Shown piece by piece: positions 21,010-32,590 of a DNA stretch of 64,000 nt (position 1 is its first letter; every line of letters begins with the position of its first letter). The position numbers and the translations under genes are program-made. The notes under the pieces are model-generated. The model was not told the origin of the DNA. It saw only the letters and a program-made list of their open reading frames with translations, and made no database searches. This DNA comes from Pieris napi (taxonomy: Eukaryota > Arthropoda > Insecta > Lepidoptera > Pieridae): positions 8,950,501 through 9,014,500 of the forward strand of contig NC_062250.1 of the NCBI RefSeq assembly GCF_905475465.1. The letters are read 5' to 3'.

Positions 21010-23895
21010 TCATCTAAGGGTCCACACGGTCCTTACACGTTGCAGGTGCTTGCCATACGCGAATAATAGGATCTTATCTACGGAAAAATGCATGCTCTGT
21101 AGACTATTATCGTTAGCAAATGTATTTTTTACCAGACGCGGTCAACACAAAAGCATGCGTCATTTGTTTAAAAGTGTTATCAACATTATTGGTTACACCT
21201 AACATTTAACCTGCTAACTATAATAACCACTAACGAAGAGGTTGCATGCAAGGCACATTATTTCTTAAGTTATTTTTTTTTTAATTGAATGGATATGTAA
21301 TTAAAAATATATATCCTGTCATTAAAATTGGGTAAAACGTTGGTAAATTATACGATAAGTCGCTGAAACTGAATTAGTCAGGCGCGTGTTTTACCTATGT
21401 TTGGGTTTTTGAGACAACGGATTGGAATGAACAGAAGCTAGGTTATCTGCGAATATTATAAGAAAACTAGCGGACCCAGCAAACGTTGTTTTGCCATGTA
21501 TATCATTTATAATAAAAAATAGGGGATGATCGTAGAAGGGTGAAAATTAGGCGTTGTATGTATTTTTTAATGCTGTATCATAAAAAAATAAAAACAAAAA
21601 TAATATCTAAAAATTAAAACAAAAAATTTAGGGGTGGACTACCCCTAACATTTAGGGGGATGAAAAATAGATGTTGGCCGATTCTCATAGCTACCGGATA
21701 AGCACAAAAAATTTCATCAAAATCGGTCAAGCTGTTTCGGAGGAGTATGGCAACGAAAACTGTGACACGAGAATTTTATATATTAGAAGATCCAGAAATG
21801 TCTCTGATTAATTATTTTTTAATTATATTTATATTGGATGTTGTTTTCTTGGCGTTAGGAAACTCTAGCGGCGTGGGTTCGACGGCGGTTGGCGCTGGAT
21901 GACAACGAACTGCCCTAATCATGCCTTCACCCAAACATCGCACACTGCATCACAAGAGTCTTTTGTCTTTGAATATTCTACACTGCCCTTGGCCATCCAA
22001 TACTCGGAAAGGTGTTTTGAATTGTTACGATTAACATTTAGTTAATATTGGTACAAATTCTGATATACATAATATTAAAATTTAATCCTCATTCCAGAAA
22101 TTATTTAGATATTCAATTGTTATTACTATTAAATCAGAATTTGCACCATTATCTATTTAGTTTACATACTCAGAAAGAGTATACCCTAGTATATACCTCT
22201 ACCCTAGTATATATACTTTTATCTTAATAGTTGCGGATTAGTTAATAGATCGCCTTATATAGATGTCATAAATTGATAATTTAAAGTAACATTCAAATTA
22301 ACAGCTTTATTGTCATTTTATTTTAACTTGCCGATTCACAGGATTAACCCAATAGGTATTACCCATTATTTATTTTGCTTTAGCCATACAATAAATGTTT
22401 ATTCGATTCATTCTTATCAAATGAGGAAAACCATCTGGTAATGTATTAATATAACACACATGACCTTGATATTACAGTGATGAACCTGTATTAAAACACG
22501 TTTACACATAACAATTAATCATGTTGTTTTTTATACCTGACTTTATACATACTGTGGAAAATGTCTTAGGAATAATTGTTATTATGTATATAGATTGTAG
22601 GAATAATCTTATCCATTTACGTAGATATTAATGCCTTATTTCAAGCGGTAAAAGCAACGATTGCGCATTATTAATATATTCGCACTTTCTTTCCGTAGTT
22701 CTTTCCATAGCGCTGATGTTCATTGTAATTACGTCTTAAGAAATTAGTATAATACCTGTTATTACAGAGTAAGCCAACAAAAGTATTTTCAGCCTAATTA
22801 TTATCTAAAAGTTTTATAACGAAGCAGTTTGTAATGCACTCCAATTTTTTTAGTTAGCTATGAGTGTAATTTGTAAATACTCGAGTGTATGTGTAATGGC
22901 ATAATAATGTTTATAAGATGTAATAATTGTTATAATTGAAATTCAGTAGGTACAGTACAATTGCATTGTATAAAGAAGCCTTGTTAAGAGCTATTTGTAT
23001 ATTTTTATACTTTCATAAGTTAAGAATGTCATTGTAAATATTTATTGAAAGACTAATATAATGACTACAGACTATTAACTTTTACAAATATAAAAATCAT
23101 ATCTCTAACTTACCTAATTGCTAAATGCAATATAAAATAAAATAATATAGGCGTTAGATTTTATAGTAAACCGACTCTATTTATTATATTTTATTAAATA
23201 TAAAGCCCTTAGAAAGTCTTTAATACAAGAAACACAAACCAGTCTCACATTTCGTGCGTAGAAATTATTTGTTATTATGAATAAAATTATAATTGTTCCC
23301 GAGAGATATTACCATTCACTAACAAAAAATTGTCGTGAAAATATATTTGTGTAAAATTAAAAGTATATGCAAACCTAAAACCTCAATAAATCGAAGTATT
23401 AACCTTATAAGTTTAAATTTATAATTTGCTTCATAACAATTGATAACTTTTTATTATTAATTTTAGACTGCAATTATCAATCATTAGTTTTGCCAGCTAA
23501 AAGTTTATTGTCCCTCAATGTAAGTTCAAGTAACATAACAAGTAACTATACATATTTATTGTAAATAATTTTGTAAAACTACAAATATAGGTACCTACTT
23601 GTTTATAAATAATAAAATTTAATTATAATTTTCTAGTTGGTTCTGTCTTTATTTACCCCTTATACGTACAAAGTCAAGACCTTAAATCCAAATAAGTCAA
23701 ATTAGATGTAAAAGTAGAATAAAATAATAACTATTGCTATTATTCTACGCTTTATCATAAAATCATTGTTCTGTTTTATATAAATGACGAATAAGATGAT
23801 ATTATTTGAAACAAATTTTGGTTATAGCGTTAATGTAATATCAGTTATTACTTATTATACACGAAGTCCTAACCAACAGTACCAGTATCCAAGTA
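21010..23895. other. Collagen 3' UTR and intergenic DNA
   Basis: 21010-21466 is probably 3' UTR; the cleavage site is not clear. After the Helitron-like copy, 21773-23895 is very AT-rich with no coding or repeat signal that I can name. Confidence 0.4.
21467..21772 (-). mobile_element. Helitron-like element behind the collagen gene
   Basis: The reverse strand runs from TCTCGTGTCACAG to CCGCTAG before T. It contains CTCCGAAACAGCTTGACCG and a Lys/Leu-poor AT-rich middle. About 85% or more similar by eye to 46121-46444. Confidence 0.6.
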
Positions 23896-23903
23896 GGTAT
23901 TAT

Positions 23904-25061
23904 CAGGGCCGCGCCGACCCCCGTCAGCGCCTGTGTGCGAAACCCATGAAGCGCCTCCTTTTTTTTATAGGGGGCAAACGAGCCTAAGGGACGGACAAAA
24001 ATGGCAGTCATCGCAGCCCATAGACATTATTAGCGGGTGTGTTGCAGGCCTTTGAGGGAACTATTTATATTTTTCGGCCTACTTTTTACGAATCTTCAAG
24101 TTTCAATGTATTTTTTATTATTTTTTTATTTTTACCGAAAGAAAAATTTTCTTTAGTTTAATATACTTACTTAAATAATATTTTTTTAAATAGGTAAAAC
24201 GTCCGCTTGCCAATTGCCGTGAAAAATAAAACGCGAATTAAATTGTTACATAGTTAATTTATGATGTTATATCGAACGTTTTTAAGGTCAGATTTATGAC
24301 ATATCTTTGTAATAAATCCCAAATTTTAGTAGAGGACGAAAAATATTTATATAATTCTTGCACAATATTAAAACACCCAATCGTGTATGAGGTTGGCAGC
24401 GTCGTTTACTATTAAATTTAAACTATGGCTAGCGCACGGTACATAAAAAGCGCGGAGATTTAGATCCAGCAATATTCTTAACGCGGATATTTGAGCCATT
24501 ATCATAGCCTTGTCCCCTTAAGTTGTTTATTTCCAAATTAATGTCGTTTAGTTTTTCTATTATAAATGACGTTACTCCAGCGCCAGTTGTATCTATGATT
24601 GGACAGAAAGCTAGGAAATGCTCTCTAATTTCCAACTTTCTAGTTTCCATGTTAAAGTTGACAAATCTTATTATCATACTAATTTGCTCTTCGTGTGAAA
24701 CGTCAGGAGTACAATCCAGTATTATTGAAAAATATTTATTAATTAGACATAAAGTTAAAATAAAATGTTGAATTTGGTTACCGAGTATAAAAATTAGTTC
24801 ATTTTCGATTTTATCAAGGTATGGCGGCATATTATTGAAATCATAAGACATAAACACACTCACGGCGCAGCGGCCTTTCTTTTGATTCGTTAAGCTCTGA
24901 GTAATTAATGTAAACTTAAACCCAAAGCGTAAAATGAAACTTCAAACATACGTAAGAATATTGTAGTTAAGTGTAGTATAAATAATTTCGGTGGCGGCGC
25001 CCTTATTGTCTTAGCGCCTGTGTGCATCGCACACTTCGCACACATGGGCGGCGCGGCCCTG
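23904..25061 (-). mobile_element. hAT-type transposon with 8-bp target duplication
   Basis: Ends CAGGGCCGCGCCG / CGGCGCGGCCCTG (13-bp TIR) flanked by the perfect 8-bp duplication GGTATTAT at 23896-23903 and 25062-25069. The minus-strand frame 24863-24429 reads SIILDCTPDVSHEEQISMII, EIREHFLAFCPIIDTTGAGV and NNLRGQGYDNGSN. That is the core of the DUF4371/ZMYM1-like hAT transposase. Only about 145 codons remain, so the copy is internally deleted and inactive. It lies between the collagen and Toll genes. Confidence 0.85.
24429..24863 (-). pseudogene. hAT transposase fragment (ZMYM1-like, DUF4371)
   Basis: A 144-codon open frame inside the hAT element. It carries the conserved ILDCTPDVSHEEQ, EHFLAF and RGQGYDNGSN motifs, and both the N-terminal zinc finger and the C-terminal dimerisation region are missing. 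The last residues (SPRFLCTVR) depart from the family where the deletion joins element end sequence. Confidence 0.75.
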
Positions 25062-25069
25062 GGTATTAT

Positions 25070-25734
25070 TTATTTTTATAAGCTTAAAGCTGTTCAAATC
25101 AAGTTTAGTTCCAGTTTCTTGCCGTCTTGCGACAAAAGACTACGGCGCAGTTCAGATTCCAACTTCCTAGGGGCAAGGACACTCTTAGTCCATAGATAAC
25201 AGCCGTCAGGTATTGTGCTATCTACGTGCTAACTGTTGACAAAATGACAATTAAAAAATATAAGTGGTTTTGACTTTTGTTGTTTAACTTCTTGGAGTCG
25301 CTTTTGTTATGATAAGAAACTAATAATAAACCATTTCAAAATCTTTGAAATGGTCGTATTTTTTAATTTAAATCTTGTTTGTTTCTTTAAGCATAGTGTA
25401 TTGCAAAGTGTAAAGTATACTGTGAAGTGATTTTATGGGATTCAGGGATTTCGAGGAATTCATAACATAACAGGAAAATTAGATATACACTTCATTTTAC
25501 GCTGAATATTTACCTCAACACCCATAGTGTTAGGACGCATTAGTGTTTTAACTTTAGCGATGATTATTAATGTGGAATTTTGTATATTTGGTGTAATTTG
25601 ATTGGGACTTTCAAACCTCAAGAATTAGCTCTGAGTTAACTTTAGTTTGACAATGTTGCATTAAATTGATTGCATAAATTCCTGTGACTTCGAGTTTATT
25701 CGTGGGGTGTGACAAGCAGAGATGCAATTTCAAA
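25070..25734 (+). promoter_or_regulatory. Toll upstream region and 5' UTR
   Basis: 665 bp from the hAT duplication to the start codon. An out-of-frame ATG at 25722 precedes the start by 13 nt. No TATA box or NF-kappaB-type site stands out. The promoter position is therefore only inferred from the gene start. Confidence 0.35.
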
Positions 25735-28700
25735 ATGCCAAGGGTGGCGGTATGGTGGTGTTTAATGTTGTGTGGATGGAACGGAGGAGCTGCTAGTCCT
25801 GAATTGAAAGAGGAAGTTCCAGTGTTACGCTGTCCTCCAAATGTTAATGCTTCTCAGTGTCTGTATCGAGGGCACCAAGCTGATGAGTATTTGTTTAGTC
25901 TGCAAGGTGAGTGAATAACATAACTAGTTTATAATTTAAATTAATTTGGCAGGTAAGATTTCAAATAAACCAGATAAGTCTTTATTTGCTGACAAACACT
26001 ATTTTTATTATGTATTTTATTGTTTTGTTTTTGTATATTAAGTGTAAAGTACAGACTAACGAATATACATTGTATTTTGCCAGGCTGCCCTACAACATCG
26101 GCTATTGCAAGCTTACCGTCCCTCCCTCACTTTGGTACATCATTCTTCCATCTCTTCATTAAAAACAGACCTGAAATATTACAGACCTGGCTTTATTACT
26201 TGTTCAAAATAGATACGAATTTTTGAAACAAATTATATTTTGAATTCGTTTTTAAGAGATAACTATCACAACTTAACCAAAGTTGTGATAGTTATTAATA
26301 ATACTATTAAAGCAGTTTACTAGTATTCTTTTTTTAATGCTTCTCACCCTTTGGCACTTGATTTATAAACATGACATCAGTAGATTTTCACATATTTGCT
26401 TTTTTTTTAATTTTTTAATTTGTTCACCCTAAACAATTTTATAGAATGTATTACAATTAGGGTTAATTTAAAAGTTTCAAGAAGTTATACTCAAAATGGT
26501 AATATAGATTAACTAGAAATCCACTAAAAAACACACTAAAATTTCAGCTACAACAAGAACACAAAAAATAATAGTTTAAAAAACTAGAACACACGCTTTT
26601 AAAGCACATCAAACTAAAAAGTGAAAAATAATTCCTAATTTATTTTTTTCGATAGACGAAAAATATGGCACAGAGCGCCCCACGCTTTTTCACAATAATA
26701 CCAGTATTTTTTGTTCATTACCATTTTCAGCCTAAATTAGGAATTATTTTTCACTTTTTAGTTTGATGTGCTTTAAAAGCGTGTGTTCTAGTTTTTTTAA
26801 CTATTATTTATTTTTTAGTTAAATTTTTTTCATTTTTTTTTTCGGATTATTGCATTGTCATCGATCTTTGACAGGTGCGCAAAGTTTGAATTAAATCTGT
26901 CCGTTCAAAGTGGGTCAAAATCGAGTCCGAAGGAGTCGGTTACATACATACATACATACATACAGGTGAAGCTAATATAAAGCGTGTAAAAATTTGGAAA
27001 ATCATTAAAATATATTAAATATATAAGGATGATACAATGTTATCAAATTACTTGCAGTTATAATTTTCATTGTTGTCTGCTACAAAGTTATCTTCACGTT
27101 AAAACGGCGCCATTTAGTTAAAAGGCTAGGCTGTTCATTGAATGGTTAATTAAGCTAGTTGACTGCGACATATCTATTTTATGAATAATAACTTTATTGA
27201 AAATAAATGATTTTAATTAAAAATCTTAAAAACCTCTTGTTATCAGATCCCTATCTTTCAATGACAAATATAATTATGTCATTAAAACTAGGCCCCCTAT
27301 ACATAATGAGATCTAAATATTTCAATGTTTTATGTAAAATATGTTTTTTTTTATGAAAAAAATTGTTGAGAGTTAGAATGATTTAGTGTTTTTAAATAAT
27401 ACTTATAACATTAAAACAATGTTTCAGGAAAAGACGTAACGGTGAAGTATGGTGCGAAGCATTTCAAACTATCATGTCCTGAAGGCATGAACTTGGAAGA
27501 TGGCATACTGCCAGCATTTGCACACCCAACCGCTGTGTCCACCCTCACGCTCAACGGGTGCACTCCACCCGCTGCGTTGGCACCCGCTCTAGCCGCACTC
27601 AATCTTTCTCTCACTGCGCTTACCGATCTAACTCTTCGTGGTCTGCCGGCATTGCCAGCCGAGACACTGTCGCTTTGCAGTAGCCTAAACCTAACCTCAT
27701 TAGAACTGTGCGCGGACCGCGGAAGGCCGACCCTCATTGCTGATACACTAAAAGACTGTACCAGCCTCGTCACTCTTCGCCTCATTGGAGTTGTCATCGA
27801 TGTTGCGGCGCTCAGCCTGCTCCCCGTCTCCTTACAACAGCTGGCCTTGCGCCGTGGCGGCCTCGAAGAGCTGCCACCCACCGCGTTGCAACGCCTCACC
27901 ATACTGGAAAGACTTGAGATCCAGAGTCATAGACTGCGAACCGCCCCTCTCGCAGCGGCGGCAAATCTTCGTGCCGTCGTAATTCACGCGCCACTCAGCA
28001 ATCTCACCGTAGCCGCGAAACTCGAAAATTTGACGCTGAGCGGTGGCGCTGCCGCGGTGGTCCCCAACGGAACCTGTAACGTGCGGTCATTGCGACTGGT
28101 GGGCGCCCCAGAAAATGCTACAACGGAGTGGCTGCGAAGCTGCAGCCAATTGAAGTCACTAACATGGTACTGCGCTGCACGTGGGACCGCCGGCCGGATT
28201 CCGCTACCGCCCGCGGCCTCTCTAGAGGATCTGAAGGTTCACCGTTGTCGGTTGGACTCAGTGAACGAGGCGTGGCTTCGCGGAGCCCCGGCGCTGATCA
28301 GATTAGAATTAATGGATCATGCGGCGACGGCGTTGCCGCGGGAATTATTAGTATGGAACGTGGCGCTACGCTCGCTATCGCTTCGGTCCACTGAATTGAA
28401 TCGCCAGTCGGTGCGGGCATTGGCGACAGCTGAGCTCCTGCAACTGCGTGAGCTAGATCTCAGCGACAATCCTTCGCTGGGCGACCTTTGTGGTGGCGGG
28501 TCCAATGTAGATGTAAACGCAGTATCCGCCCTGGTGAGATTACGCGCGTTACGTGTCTTGAGATTGCGAGGTACCAACGCCACACGTCTCTGTCCTGACT
28601 GGCGCCGAGATCTGCCTGCTTTGAACCTGGTCGACCTACGCAAAAACAACATCTCCCGCCTCCAGGTAAATTCACTTTCTAAACCGATCCCAAATCAAGT

Positions 28701-31409
28701 TTAAAAATCTTTTGTTCCTCGCCTTCCACTCCTTAACGTTACGATACATTTTTCCTTCCAACACACTTTTAAATTATTAATTATTTGTTTATTAGTAATC
28801 TTACAGCTAACATACATATTATAAAACAAAACACTTATACAATACAGAAAGCCAAAACAGATTACATAGATAAACAATATATACGAAACAGAAAACATAA
28901 GTAAGTACGTACATTAATAGACAAAAATATATAAGAAAAATTAAACAAAACTGAAATTTAACATTAAACAAACGAAAAACGGCATTTATAATTTAATATT
29001 TAAAAAAAAGTACGTGCGTACAAAGTACACATGTCAGAAGTGAAACTTCTTTGGAAAACTAATCTTTAACACTTGTTCATATTTATAGAAATCTAAAAAT
29101 TTCCGAGACATAGAGGGAGGGAAAAAGGAAGATATGTTAGGGATATTAAGTGTCGAAAATTATTACAAATAATAAATTAAATTTTTCAAATTTATTTCTT
29201 CGATAATAAAAACACAGTGGCAAAAACAGCGAATCAGTACAAAATTATTTTGCATAAAATATAAGATTTATAAATTCTCTTCATAAATTCTCTTTACGAA
29301 ATCTTAATTTTAAAAAAAAGAATTTCTATAAGGTAATTCGCCCTTCTTACTCTCTCTCAATCGGTCTCATTCGCTCTCTCCCTTTTCTTCCACAAAAACG
29401 CTGCACATCTTCGTGACGTTCCGTAAAAATTTCACCATCATGCGCTTAAAGAAGTTTCACTTCAAAAATACAAATTAATCAACAATTATTGTATGACACA
29501 GGGGGAAGATCTACAGTGGTCGCAAGCAAACGTGACGGTCGAATTGTGTGGCAATCCACTCGAGACTGTAAGCTATTCTGGAGAGCAATACCGCGCCGCG
29601 CTCGTCGAAGCGCCGTCGCGCGTCAACCTACACCTTTGCGACGACGTCACCTCCAATCCATGTCTACGCTGCGATTGTGACGTTTATTGGTTCGCGCACG
29701 CCCTCCGCGATCGACCCGCCCACGCACCTCCAGCTCTCGCCGCCTTACGTTGTTCCGGAGGCACTCTTTTGCGGGACATGCCGCTTGAAGATCTCACATG
29801 TCCAGTGCCATCGCCGCCGTGTCCACGCGCCTGTCGTTGCGCTGCAACGGGCGAAGCTGTTTCCGTCAGCTGTAGCCGCGCCGAGCTTGACGCCGTGCCA
29901 TCCTTACCTTCCGAATTGCCCGTGCGGACTCTGGATCTAGCGCACAACGCTTTGACGCGACTCGGTCCAGCTTTACCCGCCAACCTGACTCTGCTGGACG
30001 TCTCACATAACCGTCTACAGCTAGTGGATTTGGAAGAGGTGGAGGCAGCGTTAAACGCGTCGCGGCGATTGCGTCTTGCCGGGAATCCATTGAGCTGCGA
30101 GTGCGCGGCACGGGAAGCAGTGGCTGCGCTGATTGCGGCGTCTGCGCGAATAGAGGACTGGTCCCAAGTGCGTTGCTCAGACGGCGGCTTAATAGCTGCA
30201 TTGCAGGCGGGAGCGTTATGTGCGCGGCCGGCGTTAACGGCAGCGTTGGTTACATTACTTGCGGCGACAGCACTCGCGGTGATGTCTCTCGTCGTATTCC
30301 TTACAAGTCGGCGAGCCAGGAAACGAATTAAGGTAATGTTTAAAATCTTCTATATGTTGTTTTCCGATCGTAGTAATCCCGATTTCATATCATTTCATGA
30401 TCAGGCTGTTTGGCGCATTGACCGACGGGAGTTTTTGGGGCTTTGGGGCTCATGCACTAGTTTTCCCTAATAGACCATATTATGTCCTAAGTGTCACTAT
30501 TTTATGGTGACGAGCCATAATTTGGTAATACAAAAGATGTTCTGACCAGAATAGAATAAAGAAAGAAAAACATTTATCACATATTTTATTTTAGAGCTAG
30601 TCTACATTTAATTACTTACATACTAACAATTCTTAAAACCATTAAATATGGTTTTGATTAGCAAGCAAAATGAGGGAGGCATTTGCGGAATAAAAAAAAT
30701 TAAAAAATTGGAACAACTCTCAGTTGAAATGCACATTGAATATTAATTGTAAAACTGAAGGTGATACATATACAGAAGAAGTACGATTCGTGCTTTCTAT
30801 CCTCAAACTATTTGACTTGTTTGATAGCTAACGCAATGTATAATTGATAATTTATTTTTCCAGTGGTTCCTATGGTGGCGTTGGCGTGGCGCTGAGATCG
30901 AAGCAGAAGAAATGGATGCAAAACATGCGCGGTATGAGGCATTCGTATCGTTCGCAACAAGTGAGGCTGGTCGCGCGGCAATATTGGCTGCGCGACTGGA
31001 ATCGCAGGGGCGTCGCTTATGCCTCCACCATCGTGACTGGGCGCCTGGTGAACTCATTACAGAGCAGATAGCGCGCTCTGTTCGCGATTCCCGACGAACA
31101 ATTGTGCTGCTGTCAGATGCATTTCTAGAATCGGCATGGGCGCGTGCCGAATTTCGTGCCGCGTGGGCGTTAACCCAACGCGAGCGCACGCCGCGTCTGC
31201 TGCTCGTCCTGCTGCCTGAATTGACAGTGCCGCGTTCGACGTTAGCGGCAGCGCTGCCCGCGGATCTATCCGTTGCCGTGGCAACGTGTACCTATCTGGA
31301 ATGGGATGAACCGAAGTTCTGGGAACGCCTCGAACGTGCGGTTCCATTACCGCTCGTCTCTGTTGCATCACCTGATGAGAACGGCTCCAATGACGCTCAA
31401 CGTTATTAG
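25735..31409 (+). CDS. Toll-type receptor (LRR ectodomain, TM, TIR), complete
   Basis: Four exons: 25735-25906 (phase 1), 27428-28665, 29502-30332 and 30864-31409, total 928 codons plus TAG. ATG 25735 begins a hydrophobic signal peptide (MPRVAVWWCLMLCGW). Order: leucine-rich repeats through exon 2; a cysteine-rich C-flank around residues 486-570 (CDCDVYW); an N-flank (CPRACRC, about 577-583); about two more LRRs; a second C-flank (NPLSCEC); a membrane helix about 715-737; a TIR domain about 771-905. The two cysteine clusters place it with the multiple-cysteine-cluster Toll class (fly Toll-1 type). Known role of the family: binding Spaetzle-type cytokines at the cell surface and signalling through MyD88 to NF-kappaB. 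Which Toll paralogue this is cannot be told by eye. Confidence 0.92.
26562..26816. repeat. Inverted repeat, ~80-bp arms, in Toll intron 1
   Basis: Left arm 26562-26641 and right arm 26733-26816 are near-perfect reverse complements (core AAAGCACATCAAACTAAAAA), with a spacer of about 91 bp. Immediately downstream is a repeat tail with CAAAGTGGGTCAAAATCGAG and (ACAT)n at 26941-26963. A foldback MITE or the 5' part of a larger repeat. Confidence 0.65.
26817..26995 (+). mobile_element. Interspersed repeat tail with (ACAT)n
   Basis: TTGACAGGTGCGCAAAGTTT, CCGTTCAAAGTGGGTCAAAA, GAGTCGGTTACATACATACA and GGTGAAGCTAATATAAAGCG. The layout is that of a non-LTR or SINE 3' end with a microsatellite. Family not identified. 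Confidence 0.4.
27428..28665 (+). CDS. Toll exon 2: leucine-rich-repeat ectodomain
   Basis: A single 1238-nt exon encodes about 412 residues of LRRs, e.g. LRELDLSDNPSLGDL and LNLVDLRKNNISRLQ. Many repeats fit LxxLxLxxN poorly, and the sequence is Ala-, Leu- and Arg-rich. The exon is strongly GC-rich against the AT-rich introns. Long open frames on the opposite strand and in other frames here are composition artefacts. Several N-x-S/T sites (NLS, NAT, NVT) suit a glycosylated ectodomain. Confidence 0.88.
29008..29470. mobile_element. GAAGTGAAACTTC-family repeat, copy B in Toll intron 2
   Basis: GTACACATGTCAGAAGTGAA at the left, the CTCTCTCAATCGGTCTCATT tract, and AAAGAAGTTTCACTTCAAAA at the right. 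Ends 31 nt before Toll exon 3. Confidence 0.55.
29502..30332 (+). CDS. Toll exon 3: cysteine-flank modules and membrane helix
   Basis: Begins GEDLQWSQANVTVELCGNP after a CAG acceptor and reads 277 codons to an AAG|gtaatg donor. It holds the first LRR C-flank (LRCDCDVYW), the LRR N-flank (CPRACRC), repeats RTLDLAHNALTRLG and LTLLDVSHNRLQLV, the second C-flank (GNPLSCECAAREAV), and the membrane helix (LVTLLAATALAVMSLVVFL) followed by the stop-transfer SRRARKRIK. An ATG at 29493 is in frame just upstream but lies in the intron. Confidence 0.88.
30864..31409 (+). CDS. Toll exon 4: cytoplasmic TIR domain
   Basis: After ttttccag the exon reads WFLWWRWRG, then TIR box 1 YEAFVSF, box 2 LCLHHRDWAPGELI with the conserved RDxxPG BB-loop proline, and box 3 FWERLERAV. 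It ends SNDAQRY at TAG 31407-31409. The C-terminal tail after box 3 is only about 25 residues, short compared with fly Toll-1. Confidence 0.9.
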   Translation, partial: WFLWWRWRGAEIEAEEMDAKHARYEAFVSFATSEAGRAAILAARLESQGRRLCLHHRDWAPGELITEQIARSVRDSRRTIVLLSDAFLESAWARAEFRAAWALTQRERTPRLLLVLLPELTVPRSTLAAALPADLSVAVATCTYLEWDEPKFWERLERAVPLPLVSVASPDENGSNDAQRY

Positions 31410-32590
31410 ATCTATCCAATACAAGTATTTCTAAGACTGTTTTTGATATTATAGTTTTTAAATGTATTATTTTTGAGAATATGATATGAACTGGTGAAAC
31501 GGTAGATGGGTTAGTAAGTAGTTAGTAATGATAAACTCGAATTATGTTATAAACGAATTAATGATATCGCTTGCCCCGGTTTTAATGTTTTCGCATTTTT
31601 TGCTTCCTTTGGTGATGTACTACTTATAACTGTACTTTTTTTCAGAACTTTTGCAAACATTTTAATATAAAAAAAACTGGATGTTTTTATTGTAAAGTAA
31701 TTACTTTTATTTGTATATGTAATGTACTAGTAATGACTAATGATAGCATTACCTTCTTTTATTTTTCGTGGAAAAAATATAGATTTTGCATTTACGACTT
31801 CCTCGGAGCAAGCGAAATATTTTAATACTTTTCTGATATAGAATCTCTGTGAGCCGATCTTAAAAGATTTTAAAAAGGGAGACTGAAACATCACAATACA
31901 GACTATAAAGAATTGTTTATTAATATTTTAATGGTGTTAACATTTATCATTTAAATATAAAGTTTGGGTTGCCATATCTAATAGTTTATTTGATTTTAAG
32001 TTTTTGATAAAATATTTATTCAATGTTGAAGTGCGCAGTACGCATTAAAATTGTAATTAATATTAAAATAATTTATAAGAGAAGAAAGTATTCGATTTGT
32101 ATTATACATGTTTTTACATGATGGAAGTATTTTAAAAAAAATTGTTTTTATTTTGATAAGGAGCTGCATTAAAATGCAATTTTCTAAGGAATCTGACAGT
32201 AATTGGTTTTCCTAAAGACGAATTTTAAGCATGTATACTACGCCTTTAACGCCGAAGTTGGGAATCTAAATCAAATCCCCCAGTGAATTAAATAATCATA
32301 GGTTTTTAAAATAGTGTATACCTATTTTTATTGTAAAACGTCAAATCAGTATTGAAAGCTGTCAAACTATTTTTATAAAAATTGTAATTTTTTAGATTGT
32401 GACTTGAGATTTTGGAATATATACATATACATATCTTGTTTACGTTATTTTGTTGTAATAACACATTTTAAATAATTATTGTTTGTTTTATAACAAAGGT
32501 CGCCTATTGATTTTTGTACAGTAAACGCCAAAGTAAACAATGGCCATTACAATGAAAAATAAATAAAATTAAAAAAGTATTGATTTATTT
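31410..32590 (+). other. Probable Toll 3' UTR
   Basis: AT-rich, no coding signal. Overlapping AATAAA hexamers at 32558-32563 and 32562-32567 are the best candidate polyadenylation signals. Earlier cleavage cannot be excluded. Confidence 0.45.

Noticed and set aside
27411..28652. Long minus-strand open frames over the Toll ectodomain exon
   Set aside because: They arise from GC-rich codon composition. The + frame carries signal peptide, LRR and splice phase continuity; the minus frames show no domain or start context.
29684..31419. Minus-strand and +2/+3 open frames over Toll exons 3 and 4
   Set aside because: Shadows of the TIR and cysteine-flank coding frame; no independent motifs.
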